64,000 nt of DNA from the NCBI RefSeq assembly GCF_004023665.1, contig NZ_SAUF01000001.1:1288501-1352500 (forward strand), read 5' to 3'. Positions 33,485 to 42,279 of this stretch are shown piece after piece; position 1 is the first letter of the stretch, and every line of letters starts with the position of its first letter. A program made the translations under genes and the position numbers. The stretch is from Afifella aestuarii. GTDB lineage: Bacteria; Pseudomonadota; Alphaproteobacteria; Rhizobiales; Afifellaceae. Below the pieces are notes generated by a model. That model had not been told where the DNA came from and made no database searches. It saw nothing but the letters and a program-made list of their open reading frames with translations.

Positions 33485-35527
33485 TCAGCCGGCATGGGCA
33501 GGCCTCCCGGAGCGGCGGACGAGGGGGATGGCCAGAAGCGCGAGCGCAATCAGCACAAGCTGGGGCGCGAGCGTCTGGACGTAGGGGAAGATGCCGAGGA
33601 GCGGGACTTGCGGCACCCAGGCGATGAGCGTCGGCTCCAGAACCTTGCCTTCGATCAGCTCCATGACGCCTTTGCCGGCGAAGACGAAGGCGAGGTAGTA
33701 GAGGAGCGCGCTGGTGAAGATGAAGAAGGGCCGGATCGGCAGCTTCAGGGCACCGTAGCTCATGGCGAAATAGATGATCGCGAGAAGGCCGAGGCCGATG
33801 ATGAAGCCGGCAAGGATCGACGAGCCGCCGCTCGCATCAGCGCCGACGGCGAGCGCCTTGTAGAAGAGGACGGTTTCCGCACCCTCGCGGTAGACGGCGA
33901 GGAAGCCCGCGAGCCAGAGCGCCGTCAGGGAACCGGTCGACAGGGAATCGCCGATCTTGCCCTTGAGATAGGCGGTCCACTTCTGCGCTTCGGCCTTAGA
34001 GATGAGCCAGTAGCTCATGGTGAAGAGGACGACGGTGGCAATCAGCATCGTCGCGCCTTCGAGGATCTCCTGCTGCGAGGCGGCGATGTCGAAGACCCAT
34101 TGCACGAGGATGGCGGTCGCGACGCTGAGCACGAGGGCGACGACGACGGAATTGTAGACGACGCGCTTCTTCTCGCGGTGGCCGATCTTTTCCAGATAGG
34201 TGAGCATCGCGGTGACCACGAGCATCGCCTCGAAGCCTTCGCGCAGGATGATGGTGAGCGAATAGACGAAGAGCGTCCACGGGGAATCGGCGGTGCCGCC
34301 GCCGAGCTGTTCCGCGGCAGTCGCAAAATCCGTGTTTGCCGTGGCGAGGTCTTCTTCGAGCGCTGCCGGCTCGAGGCCGGCGCGCATGGCGCCGACGAGC
34401 TTGGTGAAATGACCTTCGAGCTTCGTCTTGAACGCCGTGTCGCGGGCGCCGATCGCGGCTTCCATGCCGCTGCCTTCGAAGACGTCGAAATAGGTGTCCT
34501 GAACCTCGCCGATCGCCTTTCCGGTGTCGCCGGCGCGGTAGGTTTCGATCGCGGCCGCGAGACGCTCGTCGATGGTGGCGATGACGCCCTGCCAGTCCTT
34601 GGAATTTGCGGACGAGGCTGCCGTCGCGCGGTTCTCCATGCCGGGCAGGAGAGGCAGACCCGGAAGGTCGTCTTCGATGTCGGCGACGAGAATGTCGCCC
34701 GAGGCGCGCACCATGCGCGCCGGCTTGCCGTCTTCGACGAGGCCGAGGATGCGGGTGAACTCGGCGTTGAATTCGGCGTCCTGGCGCTGCGAGACGTGAC
34801 GGCGGATGACGGTTTCGAGGAGAGAATTCTTGTAGCCTTCGAACTGCGCCTGGGTGATTAGCGCCTTCGCCTTGTCGGCATTGCCGTTTTCATAGGCGTC
34901 GGCCGCGTCCGACATCAGCTTGCCGACATGATCGATCGCCTGCTGCCAGTACGGCTCGACGGTTTGCGGAGCGGCGTTTGCAGGGGCGTTTGCGGAGGCG
35001 TCGGCCGTTGTGGCGGCATGGCCCGTCTCCGCCTTGATGTGCACGCCCTCTTCGAGTTGCGGCACGACCTCTTCGAGTGCAGCGATCTGGGCTTCGATGC
35101 GCTCGCGAACCGTTGTGGCGGGAGCGCCGTCGATGATCGCCTGACGAATATCGCCGAATTCCGCCTCCAGCTCATAGCTGCGCTTGGCCGAGATGTTGAT
35201 GCGGATCGGGCCTTCGAGATTTTCGAAGATTTCAAAGTAAGAGCCCTGGACGAGATCTTTGGCGGTGTCCGCATCGCCGGCGTCATAGCTGTCGGCAGCT
35301 TTCGCCAGACGATCTTCAATCTTGCTTACGAGGCCGCGATAGTCGGGCTCGGCGGCATAAGACGGCTCGGCAAAGAAGGCCGCGAGCAGAAGCACAACCA
35401 GGAGCGCCGGCCAGGCGAAAGACGAAAGCGGGGGGCGTGCCTTCATCTTTTGCCTGCCGGCGTCGGGAAACGCAGCGCGATCGGGTGCGACAGCCGCAAG
35501 CGGCAGGGTTTGCGTTTCCGATAGCAT
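33485..35527 (-). CDS. FTR1-family iron permease with triplicated periplasmic module
   Basis: A 680-residue inner-membrane permease for oxidised iron. A signal/anchor (about 37-58) is followed by three copies of a helical module (about 63-155, 193-285, 312-405), each with an AxxxYxxGDxxxA-type helix. The seven-helix FTR1 core (about 417-675) has both iron motifs, REGFE (429-433) and REGAE (about 523). It is the first gene of the seven-gene operon, equal in place to Cj1658. ATG 35527 has GGACGAGG upstream and lies 41 nt from the TGA-N9-TCA operator. Confidence 0.94.
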   Translation of the reverse strand: MLSETQTLPLAAVAPDRAAFPDAGRQKMKARPPLSSFAWPALLVVLLLAAFFAEPSYAAEPDYRGLVSKIEDRLAKAADSYDAGDADTAKDLVQGSYFEIFENLEGPIRINISAKRSYELEAEFGDIRQAIIDGAPATTVRERIEAQIAALEEVVPQLEEGVHIKAETGHAATTADASANAPANAAPQTVEPYWQQAIDHVGKLMSDAADAYENGNADKAKALITQAQFEGYKNSLLETVIRRHVSQRQDAEFNAEFTRILGLVEDGKPARMVRASGDILVADIEDDLPGLPLLPGMENRATAASSANSKDWQGVIATIDERLAAAIETYRAGDTGKAIGEVQDTYFDVFEGSGMEAAIGARDTAFKTKLEGHFTKLVGAMRAGLEPAALEEDLATANTDFATAAEQLGGGTADSPWTLFVYSLTIILREGFEAMLVVTAMLTYLEKIGHREKKRVVYNSVVVALVLSVATAILVQWVFDIAASQQEILEGATMLIATVVLFTMSYWLISKAEAQKWTAYLKGKIGDSLSTGSLTALWLAGFLAVYREGAETVLFYKALAVGADASGGSSILAGFIIGLGLLAIIYFAMSYGALKLPIRPFFIFTSALLYYLAFVFAGKGVMELIEGKVLEPTLIAWVPQVPLLGIFPYVQTLAPQLVLIALALLAIPLVRRSGRPAHAG

Positions 35528-35567
35528 TTAAGACCTCGTCCAAAGAACAGTTTGGGGTTAGCTCTTC

Positions 35568-35584
35568 TTGACTTTTAGAGTCAA
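35568..35584. promoter_or_regulatory. Iron-responsive operator (RirA IRO-type box)
   Basis: TTGACT-TTTAG-AGTCAA is a perfect palindrome and fits TGA-N9-TCA exactly, the RirA site of Rhizobiales. It lies between the divergent FTR1 operon and the HugZ-type gene, 41 and 76 nt from their starts, so it could repress both when iron is ample. The regulator gene is not in the window. Confidence 0.6.
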
Positions 35585-35659
35585 CATTGATTTGCAGCGA
35601 CCAAATGTCCGTCGCGCAAGACGTCGCGATGGTGGGAGACAGCGGAGGGCCGCAGGCCT

Positions 35660-36433
35660 ATGAACGACAAGAACAAAGTGATCCGACCGACGGACGACGA
35701 GGCACGGAGCCTCGCCAAGCGGCTCATCCGTATGGCCCGTTTCGGCGCGTTGGCGACGCTCGAGGCGGAAAGCGGTCACCCGCTTGCCACCCGCACGGCG
35801 CTTGCTACCGATATGGATGGTACACCGATCATCCTGATCTCGGAACTCTCCGCGCATCGCCACGCGCTCATGTCAGATCCGCGCTGTTCGCTGATGGTGG
35901 GCGAACCCGGACGGGGCGACCCTTTGGCGCATCCACGGCTGACCATGATGGGCAAGGCGCAGCGGGTCGATGCGGAGGATCCGGCGCATTCGCGGCTTAA
36001 GCGCCGCTATCTCGCGCGCCAGCCGAAGGCGCAGCTTTATGTGGATTTTGCCGATTTCGCCTTCTTCCGCATCGAGCCGGAGCGGGCTAGCCTCAATGGC
36101 GGCTTTGGCAAGGCGTTTCTGCTCGACCGCGCGGATTTCGTGCTGCCGACGGACCTCGTGGAGGAGCTGGAGCCGATCGAGTATGGCGTGGTCAAGCATA
36201 TGAACGAGGATCACCGCGAGGCGATCGGGCTTTACGCGACGGTTCTGTGCAAAGGCAAAGCCCCGGCCGATGAATGGTGGATGGCTTCGCTCGATCCGGA
36301 AGGGGCCGATCTCGTCTCCGGCGATCTCGTGGAGCGGCTCGTCTTTCCCGAAAGACTGGTCTCGCCACAGGATTTGCAGCCGATGCTGGTGCGGCTTGCC
36401 AAAGAGGCGCGGTCCCGCCAGACGGCGGCCTGA
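35660..36433 (+). CDS. HugZ/HutZ-type haem utilisation protein (pyridoxamine oxidase-like fold)
   Basis: A 257-residue cytoplasmic protein with a flavin-reductase-like split barrel (about 15-160, RLIRMARFGALATLEAES and LISELSAHRHALMSDPRCSL) and a C-terminal DUF2470-like domain (about 172-250, EYGVVKHMNEDHREAIGLYA). This layout is that of HugZ/HutZ haem-degrading or haem-using proteins. Its place across an iron operator from the FTR1 operon supports an iron role. A general PNPOx-like function cannot be excluded. Confidence 0.85.
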   Translation: MNDKNKVIRPTDDEARSLAKRLIRMARFGALATLEAESGHPLATRTALATDMDGTPIILISELSAHRHALMSDPRCSLMVGEPGRGDPLAHPRLTMMGKAQRVDAEDPAHSRLKRRYLARQPKAQLYVDFADFAFFRIEPERASLNGGFGKAFLLDRADFVLPTDLVEELEPIEYGVVKHMNEDHREAIGLYATVLCKGKAPADEWWMASLDPEGADLVSGDLVERLVFPERLVSPQDLQPMLVRLAKEARSRQTAA

Positions 36434-36485
36434 TGCGGCGCTACCAGAAGGGACGTTGCTAGAGGGGGCACCGCCGCGAAACGTC

Positions 36486-36878
36486 TCAGTGGCAGGCGGC
36501 GCAGCGCCCTTTGATTTCCAAAGTCGTGCGGGTCGGGATGAAATCGTGCTCGCGGCTCCAGGCGGCGAGCCGGCTCTGCAGGACGGGATCGCAGAATTCC
36601 TCCACCCGTCCGCAGGCCTCGCAGATCGCAAACGCAACCATTTCGCCGCCATGCTCGGCCGCGTGCGAACAGGCGACGAAGGCGTTCAGCGATTCGATGC
36701 GATGGACGAGCTTGTGCTCGGTCAGCTTGTCGAGGGCGCGATAGACCTGGAGCGGCGCCCGCAATCCTTCGGGGCGCAATTCGTCGAGGATCTGATAGGC
36801 GCTGAGCGGGCTCTTGGCCTCGCTGAGAACCGACATCACCAGCGACTGGTTTTTGGTCAGGGCGGGCGTTTCATGCAT
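36486..36878 (-). CDS. zur: Zinc uptake regulator Zur (Fur family)
   Basis: A 130-residue metal-dependent repressor. It has a winged-helix N-terminal half (LTKNQSLVMSVLSEAKSPLS, LQVYRALDKLTEHKLVHRIE) and a C-terminal half with the structural CxxC pairs: CEACG at about 85-89 and CAAC at 126-129 just before the end. It is the last gene of the znuC-znuB-zur string. It would bind the palindrome at 38589-38613 when zinc is plentiful. Confidence 0.93.
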   Translation of the reverse strand: MHETPALTKNQSLVMSVLSEAKSPLSAYQILDELRPEGLRAPLQVYRALDKLTEHKLVHRIESLNAFVACSHAAEHGGEMVAFAICEACGRVEEFCDPVLQSRLAAWSREHDFIPTRTTLEIKGRCAACH

Positions 36879-36882
36879 TGTC

Positions 36883-37710
36883 TCACTCCGTTCCCGTGAC
36901 TTCTTCGGCCTGGCGGCGCTCCGGCTCGACCATCTTCCATGTGAGGCTCGCCAGGAACAGGATCAATGCGGCGACGACGATCGAGGGGCCGGAGGGGGTG
37001 TCGAATTCGAGGGACCCGAAGAGGCCGCCGGAGGCCGCGAGCGCGCCCACGATGGCCGCGATCACGGCCATCCGCTCCGGCGTCGTGGCGAAGCGGCGCG
37101 CCGTTGCCGCCGGAATGATGAGCAGCGAGGTGATGAGGAGGACGCCGACGATCTTCATGGCGCCGGCGATGACGGCCGCCATCAAGAGCATGAAGACGAG
37201 GCGGGCCCGCTCGGTCGCAAGGCCCTCGGCGACCGCGATTTCCGGGGAGATCGTGCCGGCGAGAAGCGGGCGCCAGATGGCGACGAGAATGGCGAGGACG
37301 ACGGCGCCGACGCCGTAGATGAGCATCACGTCGGTGCGCGAAACGGCAAGGATATCGCCAAAAAGGTAGCTCATCAGGTCGATGCGGATCCAGGTCATGA
37401 AGGCGATGAGGACGAGACCCAAAGCGAGCGTCGAATGGGCGAGGATGCCGAGAAGCGCATCGGCGGGGAGCGAGCGATTGCGCGACAGGGCCACGAGGCC
37501 GAGCGAGGCGGAGGTGGCGACGGCGAAGACGCCGAAGGTCAGGTTGATGTCGAAGAGAAAGGCGATGGCGACGCCGAGAAGCGCCGAATGGGCCATGGTG
37601 TCGCCGAAATAGGCCATGCGCCGCCACACGACGAAGCAGCCGAGCGGGCCTGCGACGAGCGCAACGCCGATGCCGGCGAGGAGGGCGCGGACGAAGAAAT
37701 CATCAAGCAT
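36883..37710 (-). CDS. znuB: Zinc ABC transporter permease ZnuB
   Basis: A 275-residue inner-membrane permease of the ABC-3 family with about eight helices. Family features: VALVAGPLGCFVVWRRMAYF near the start, GDTMAHSALLGVAIA, DLMSYLFGDILAVS and KIVGVLLITSLLIIPAATAR. The ATG at 37710 overlaps the znuC stop by 8 nt, and zur starts 4 nt after its stop. Confidence 0.95.
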   Translation of the reverse strand: MLDDFFVRALLAGIGVALVAGPLGCFVVWRRMAYFGDTMAHSALLGVAIAFLFDINLTFGVFAVATSASLGLVALSRNRSLPADALLGILAHSTLALGLVLIAFMTWIRIDLMSYLFGDILAVSRTDVMLIYGVGAVVLAILVAIWRPLLAGTISPEIAVAEGLATERARLVFMLLMAAVIAGAMKIVGVLLITSLLIIPAATARRFATTPERMAVIAAIVGALAASGGLFGSLEFDTPSGPSIVVAALILFLASLTWKMVEPERRQAEEVTGTE

Positions 37711-38542
37711 GGCGGTGGCCTCCCTCCGTGCCAGTGCGGGCCGGCTGAGCGAGAGTGTTTTCTTCCACATCGTCGCTGTTGGCCGACAGGGGGGCGGTGG
37801 TGGCGTGAGTGTGGGCGTGATGGTGGCGGTAGATCGCGAGCGTTTCGGAAGCGCGCGGCCCGAAAAGACGCTGATAGGCTTCGCTCGCCGCCACCTGTTC
37901 CGGCGGACCCGAGCAGCAGACATGGCCGTTCAGGCACAGAACCCTGTCCGTCTGCGCCATGACGATGTGCAGGTCGTGGGAAATCAACAGGATTCCGCAA
38001 TCGAGCCGGTCGCGGATCTGGCCGATCAGATCGTAAATCGCGATCTCGCCGGTGAAATCGACGCCCTGAACCGGCTCGTCGAAGACGAGGAGGTCGGGCT
38101 TGCGAATGAGCGCGCGGGCGATGAGGACACGCTGGAATTCCCCGCCCGAGAGCTGTTGCAAAGCGGCGCCAGCGAGATGTGCCACGCCGGTTTCGGCGAG
38201 GGCTGCGGTGATCGCATCGGCCGGAAAGCGGGCGGTCAAGGCCATGAAACGGCTGACCGACAAGGGCATCGTGCGGTCGATCGTCAATTGCTGCGGCACA
38301 TAGCCGACCGTCAGCTTCGGGGCGCGGCGGATCTCGCCTTCGTCGGGGGTGATGACGCCGAGGAGCGATTTCGCGGTGGTGCTCTTGCCGCTGCCGTTCG
38401 GCCCGATGAGCGTGACGATTTCGCCGCGACGGATGGAGAGATCGACGCCCCGCACCAGCCATTTGCGGCCCCTGCGCACGCCGAGACCTTCGATCTCGAC
38501 GAGGAGGTCGGCGTCCTTTCCGTTTTTTTCGCTGCGCATCAT
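37703..38542 (-). CDS. znuC: Zinc ABC transporter ATPase ZnuC, with His-rich tail
   Basis: A 279-residue ATPase with Walker A GPNGSGKST, signature LSGGEFQRVLIARALI and Walker B LLVFDEPVQGVDF. After the ATPase core a tail of about 45 residues contains RHHHAHTH and ends in GGHRHA, which could bind zinc on the cytoplasmic side. ATG 38542 follows the SD GGAG; an ATG 3 nt on has better spacing, and an ATG at 38572 would run into the promoter. It diverges from znuA over the Zur box. Confidence 0.93.
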   Translation of the reverse strand: MMRSEKNGKDADLLVEIEGLGVRRGRKWLVRGVDLSIRRGEIVTLIGPNGSGKSTTAKSLLGVITPDEGEIRRAPKLTVGYVPQQLTIDRTMPLSVSRFMALTARFPADAITAALAETGVAHLAGAALQQLSGGEFQRVLIARALIRKPDLLVFDEPVQGVDFTGEIAIYDLIGQIRDRLDCGILLISHDLHIVMAQTDRVLCLNGHVCCSGPPEQVAASEAYQRLFGPRASETLAIYRHHHAHTHATTAPLSANSDDVEENTLAQPARTGTEGGHRHA

Positions 38543-38588
38543 CGTCTCCGGTTGCCGCGCTCTATGGCCCATGTTATAGGGTTACGCA

Positions 38589-38613
38589 AGATATGTAATG
38601 TAATAACATATCT
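38589..38613. promoter_or_regulatory. Zur-type operator between znuC and znuA
   Basis: AGATATGT and ACATATCT form a perfect inverted repeat around a 9-nt AT-rich centre (AATGTAATA), midway between the divergent znuCB-zur and znuA genes. This fits the AT-rich palindromes bound by Zur and would control both sides. Confidence 0.75.
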
Positions 38614-38640
38614 GACTTGTGCAATTTAGAGGTCGATTTC

Positions 38641-39681
38641 ATGCGCAAAAGGCATCCTCTTGCATCCCTCGCTCAGGGGCTTGCGGCAGGGCTCGTTCTA
38701 TCATGGGGCACGCAGGCGATGGCCGCGGCTCCCGATGTCGCCGTCTCCATCAAGCCCGTGCACTCGCTGGTCGCGGCCGTCATGGAGGGGGTCGGAAGTC
38801 CGCATCTCATCGTCGCGACCGGTTCGCCGCACGATTATGCCCTGAAGCCGTCGGATGCACGGGCCTTGGAGGGGGCGGACATCGTTTTCTGGGTCGGACC
38901 GGAAATCGAGGCGTTTCTGACGGAGCCGCTTGAGACGATCGCGCCCGATGCCAAGAAGGTTGCGCTGTCGCGGGCGCCCGGCGTCACGCTTCTGCCGCCG
39001 CGCGAAGATGGCGCTTTCGAGCCCCACGACCACGACCACGACCATGACCATGGACATGAGCATGAGGCGGATGGCGCTCATGAGGAGGCCGGGCACGACC
39101 ATGAGGGCGACGCGCATGCCAGCGACGAGCATGCGGACAATGATCATGCCGGGCATGACCATGAAGGCGAGATCGACCCGCATTTGTGGCTCGATCCGGA
39201 GAATGCGAAGGCGATGGTGAACGAGATCGAGACGGAGCTTGCCGACATCGATCCCGACAATGCTGCGACCTATGCCAGGAACGCCGACAAGACGCGCGAG
39301 CGGCTCGACAGTCTCACATCGGAGCTTTCCGACGAACTCGCCGGACTGAAGGGCAAGCCCTTCATCGTCTTTCACGATGCCTATCAGTATTTCGAGAAGC
39401 GGTTCGGGCTCGAAGCGGCCGGTTCCGTCACCGTGAGCCCGGAAGTGTCTCCCGGCGCGCAGCGGGTTTCGGAGATCGCTGCGAAGATCCGCAATCTCGG
39501 GGTCGTCTGTGTTTTTGCCGAGCCCCAGTTCACGCCGAAGCTGATTGCGGTCGTCACAGAAGGCACGGACGCCAAGAGCGGCGTGCTCGATCCGCTCGGC
39601 GCCGACCTCAAGGCGGGACCCGACCTCTATTTCGAGCTGCTCGAGGAGAATGCCGCGGCGCTTCAGGAGTGTCTGGGCTGA
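38641..39681 (+). CDS. znuA: Zinc ABC transporter substrate-binding protein ZnuA
   Basis: A 346-residue periplasmic zinc receptor with a signal peptide (LASLAQGLAAGLVLSWG, cut near AMA). It has the cluster A-1 plan: VSIKPVHSLVAAVMEGVG with the first His ligand, a His/Asp/Glu-rich loop (about 128-178, with DHDHDHDHGHEHE), the ligand DPHLWLDPENA, FHDAYQYFEKRFGL and a last Asp in GVLDPLGADL. The loop delivers or buffers zinc. ATG 38641 is used, as the open frame upstream covers the operator. Confidence 0.96.
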   Translation: MRKRHPLASLAQGLAAGLVLSWGTQAMAAAPDVAVSIKPVHSLVAAVMEGVGSPHLIVATGSPHDYALKPSDARALEGADIVFWVGPEIEAFLTEPLETIAPDAKKVALSRAPGVTLLPPREDGAFEPHDHDHDHDHGHEHEADGAHEEAGHDHEGDAHASDEHADNDHAGHDHEGEIDPHLWLDPENAKAMVNEIETELADIDPDNAATYARNADKTRERLDSLTSELSDELAGLKGKPFIVFHDAYQYFEKRFGLEAAGSVTVSPEVSPGAQRVSEIAAKIRNLGVVCVFAEPQFTPKLIAVVTEGTDAKSGVLDPLGADLKAGPDLYFELLEENAAALQECLG

Positions 39682-39734
39682 CGACGCCCCCAATCCTTGG
39701 ACGGATGGGATGAAAGGCGCTATTGCCTGTCCCT

Positions 39735-40658
39735 ATGAACGACGAAGCGATGGCCGGGACAGGCGAGCGTGAAGGACGCGTCTTATACGTGAAGGCGCAG
39801 GACGGGCTGAAGCTCGCCCTGCGCCTTTATGGCGACTGGCAGAGCCCGGCGCTGCCGCTCGTCTGCCTGCCGGGTCTATCGCGCAACGGGCGCGATTTCG
39901 GCAAACTGGCGCGGTTCTTTTCGGCCCATGCCGACACGCCGCGAATGGTTGCGGCGCTCGATTACCGCGGACGCGGATTGTCCGGCTACGATCCCGACTG
40001 GACGCATTACACGCCGATGGTGGAGGCCGACGACGTTCTCGCCGTCACGACGGCACTCGGCATCGAGAGAGCGATCCTCGTTGGAACCTCGCGCGGCGGC
40101 ATCATCACGATGATCATGGGCGCCATGCGCCCCGGGCTGATCGCGGGGGTCGTCCTCAACGATATCGGCCCCAAGATCGAAGGGACCGGCCTCGCGCGCA
40201 TCAAGAACTACCTCTCGAATATGCGTACGCCGCAATCGATGGCGGACGCCGAGAAGATGGTTCGGAAGATCGCCGGCCATTCCTTCACCAGCCTCAGCGA
40301 TGACGATTGGCGCGCCTATACCGAGGCGCTGTTCGTGGAGCGCGATGGGGCGATCAAGCCGGATTACGATCCGAAGCTTCTGAAGACCGTTGCCACGCTC
40401 GATCTCGAAGAGGCGGTTCCGACGCTCTGGCCGCAATTCGACAGCCTGCGGCACGTGCCGCTGTTGTCGATCCGTGGCGAGAATTCCGATCTGTTGACCG
40501 CTGCGACAGTGGAGGAGATGGCCTGGCGCCATCCCGGCATGGAGCGTCTGACGGTCGAAGGGCAGGGGCATGCGCCTCTGCTGCGCGATCAGCCGACGCT
40601 CGATCGGATCGCGGCCTTCGCGCGCCGCTGCGATCTCCATCAGCCTGCGAAGCCATAG
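39735..40658 (+). CDS. Alpha/beta hydrolase
   Basis: A 307-residue cytoplasmic hydrolase. The nucleophile elbow is GTSRGG (about residue 115), the oxyanion region is LPGLSRNGRDFGKLA, and the terminal His is in EGQGHAPLLRDQPTLD. The family is wide (haloperoxidase-, lactonase- or esterase-like) and the substrate cannot be named. ATG 39735 is preferred; a TTG 12 nt upstream with an AAGG site is possible. It stands 53 nt after znuA but shows no zinc link. Confidence 0.88.
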   Translation: MNDEAMAGTGEREGRVLYVKAQDGLKLALRLYGDWQSPALPLVCLPGLSRNGRDFGKLARFFSAHADTPRMVAALDYRGRGLSGYDPDWTHYTPMVEADDVLAVTTALGIERAILVGTSRGGIITMIMGAMRPGLIAGVVLNDIGPKIEGTGLARIKNYLSNMRTPQSMADAEKMVRKIAGHSFTSLSDDDWRAYTEALFVERDGAIKPDYDPKLLKTVATLDLEEAVPTLWPQFDSLRHVPLLSIRGENSDLLTAATVEEMAWRHPGMERLTVEGQGHAPLLRDQPTLDRIAAFARRCDLHQPAKP

Positions 40659-41073
40659 AGGCGTCGCCGAATTCCCCCTGAGACTGTCGTGAAGCGCCTG
40701 TGCCGCCGCGACAAAGGTCGGGGTGGCTCAGGTCCTGGCTTCGGGCGAGGGCAGCGGCGGCGCTTGCAGCTTCATCGGGCAGGCTGAGAAGCCCGCCGAG
40801 GTCTGCCATGTTCGCACGGCCTCATGTCGCTCTGCCAACTTCGTTTCGCGCAGTTCCGATCAGCCGGGCCGATTGGGCCCTGGCCGAGCCTGCATGTTCG
40901 TCCGAATGGGGGGAGCTGAGGCTTGTCGCGCGGGCCTGATAGGATCTCACGCAAAGGGTGCCGCCCTTTGACGCTCCGAAAATCCGCAGAGTCGAGAGAA
41001 GCCGAGCCACTGGTCCAAAAGAAAAGGCCCGGCGTTGCCGCCGGGCCTTCCCAATTCCGATCGCTTGAAGCGA
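40659..41073. other. 415-nt gap between hydrolase and porin genes
   Basis: No coding region is convincing on either strand. The only clear structure is the porin terminator at 41021-41049. Confidence 0.5.
41021..41049 (-). terminator. Rho-independent terminator of the porin gene
   Basis: Read on the minus strand, a 10-bp stem (AAGGCCCGGC with its complement, 6-nt loop) runs into TTTTC and further T residues, 24 nt after the porin stop. Confidence 0.85.
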
Positions 41074-42279
41074 TTAGAACGTGCGCTGTGCGCGGAACAT
41101 CACGCCCCAGATGTCGTCCGGAGAGTCTTCGTCGGCGAACTCCCAATCGACATTGTTGTAGGCAACTTCGACGCCCATCAGGAAGCCAGAAACCGGCGTC
41201 CAAGCGACGTTACCCGTGATGCCGTAGAAGTCGAGGTCACCAAGGGCTTCGTAGTCGATGTCCGTGTAGGACGCATTCAGAGACGCCGTCCACTGCGTGG
41301 CGAAGTCAGCCGAAATGCCGCCGCGGACGTTCCATGCCTTCGTCAGCTCGACGGAGCCATCGTCGTCGAGGGTCACGTCAGAGAGCGTGTTCTCGAGGAT
41401 GAGGCTGTTCACGCCGGCGGTGATGTAAGAAACAGCACCCTGCGTGTAGTTGGCCTGAACCGAAGCCTCGAAGCCCGTGCCCGGGATGCCGGCGGTCACG
41501 CCAGCGCCGATGGCCCAGCCGAGATCGCTGTCGTCGTCGCCGTCGAAGAGGGCGTCGTCGACGAATTCGACACCGGTGTCATGAATGACACCCATGATCT
41601 GGGCCGAACCCCAGCCCTGATCGACGCGCACGTTGGCGACGACGTCCGGGAATTCCTGACCGTCGATGACAACGCCATCGAAGTGCGCACGACGGCCGCC
41701 GGAAGCGGCGTCTTCGAACGACAGCGTGGCGGAAACGCCATTGCCGACGTTGAAGGTGTACGCGAACAGCGTCTGCTCGGTCGTGTTATCGTCGATGCCG
41801 ATACGCGTGCCGTAGCCGTAGGTGCCGAAGAAGTCGAAGAACGACGAGGCATGACCGACGGTGAGGGTGCCCATGTCATTCGAGAGCTGGATGAAAGCGT
41901 TCTCGAGGTACTGGCCCTCATCGTAGTTGTCGGCGAAGCTCGACGGGCCGATCTGGAGCGAAGAGCTCACATAGGCGCGCAGAAGACCGAAATCGGTCTG
42001 CGTACGAGCGTCGAGGCGGACATAGCCACGAGCACGCGAGGTGAACTCGTTGAACGTGTCGCCCTGGTCGTCGCCATTGACGTAGTGCGCTTCAACGCGC
42101 ACCCGACCGCCGACCTTCAAGCAGGTGTCGGTGCCCGGAATGTAGTAGAATCCAGCGCCAAACGCATCGCAAATCCGCACATATTCGACCGGCTCTGCGA
42201 CCGGCAGATCGGCGGCCTGTGCTCCGGTGACGGCCATCACTGCAGCCGCCGAGCCGAAAAGAAGGCTCTTGAGTTTCAT
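41074..42279 (-). CDS. Porin (Rhizobiales Omp2/RopA-like)
   Basis: A 401-residue outer-membrane beta-barrel porin. It has a signal peptide (LKSLLFGSAAAVMAVTGAQA) followed by ADLPVAEPVEYVRICDAFG, GFYYIPGTDTCLKVGGRVRV with the conserved Cys pair, an alternating barrel sequence and a C-terminal aromatic end (AQRTF) needed for assembly. The loops are rich in Asp. SD GGAGG lies 8 nt before ATG 42279. It is a single-gene unit with its own terminator. Confidence 0.95.
   Translation of the reverse strand: MKLKSLLFGSAAAVMAVTGAQAADLPVAEPVEYVRICDAFGAGFYYIPGTDTCLKVGGRVRVEAHYVNGDDQGDTFNEFTSRARGYVRLDARTQTDFGLLRAYVSSSLQIGPSSFADNYDEGQYLENAFIQLSNDMGTLTVGHASSFFDFFGTYGYGTRIGIDDNTTEQTLFAYTFNVGNGVSATLSFEDAASGGRRAHFDGVVIDGQEFPDVVANVRVDQGWGSAQIMGVIHDTGVEFVDDALFDGDDDSDLGWAIGAGVTAGIPGTGFEASVQANYTQGAVSYITAGVNSLILENTLSDVTLDDDGSVELTKAWNVRGGISADFATQWTASLNASYTDIDYEALGDLDFYGITGNVAWTPVSGFLMGVEVAYNNVDWEFADEDSPDDIWGVMFRAQRTF

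Noticed and set aside
39024-39174. His-rich coding stretch in znuA as a nucleotide repeat expansion
   Set aside because: Codons vary and the loop is normal for ZnuA proteins, so it is functional rather than a replication slip.
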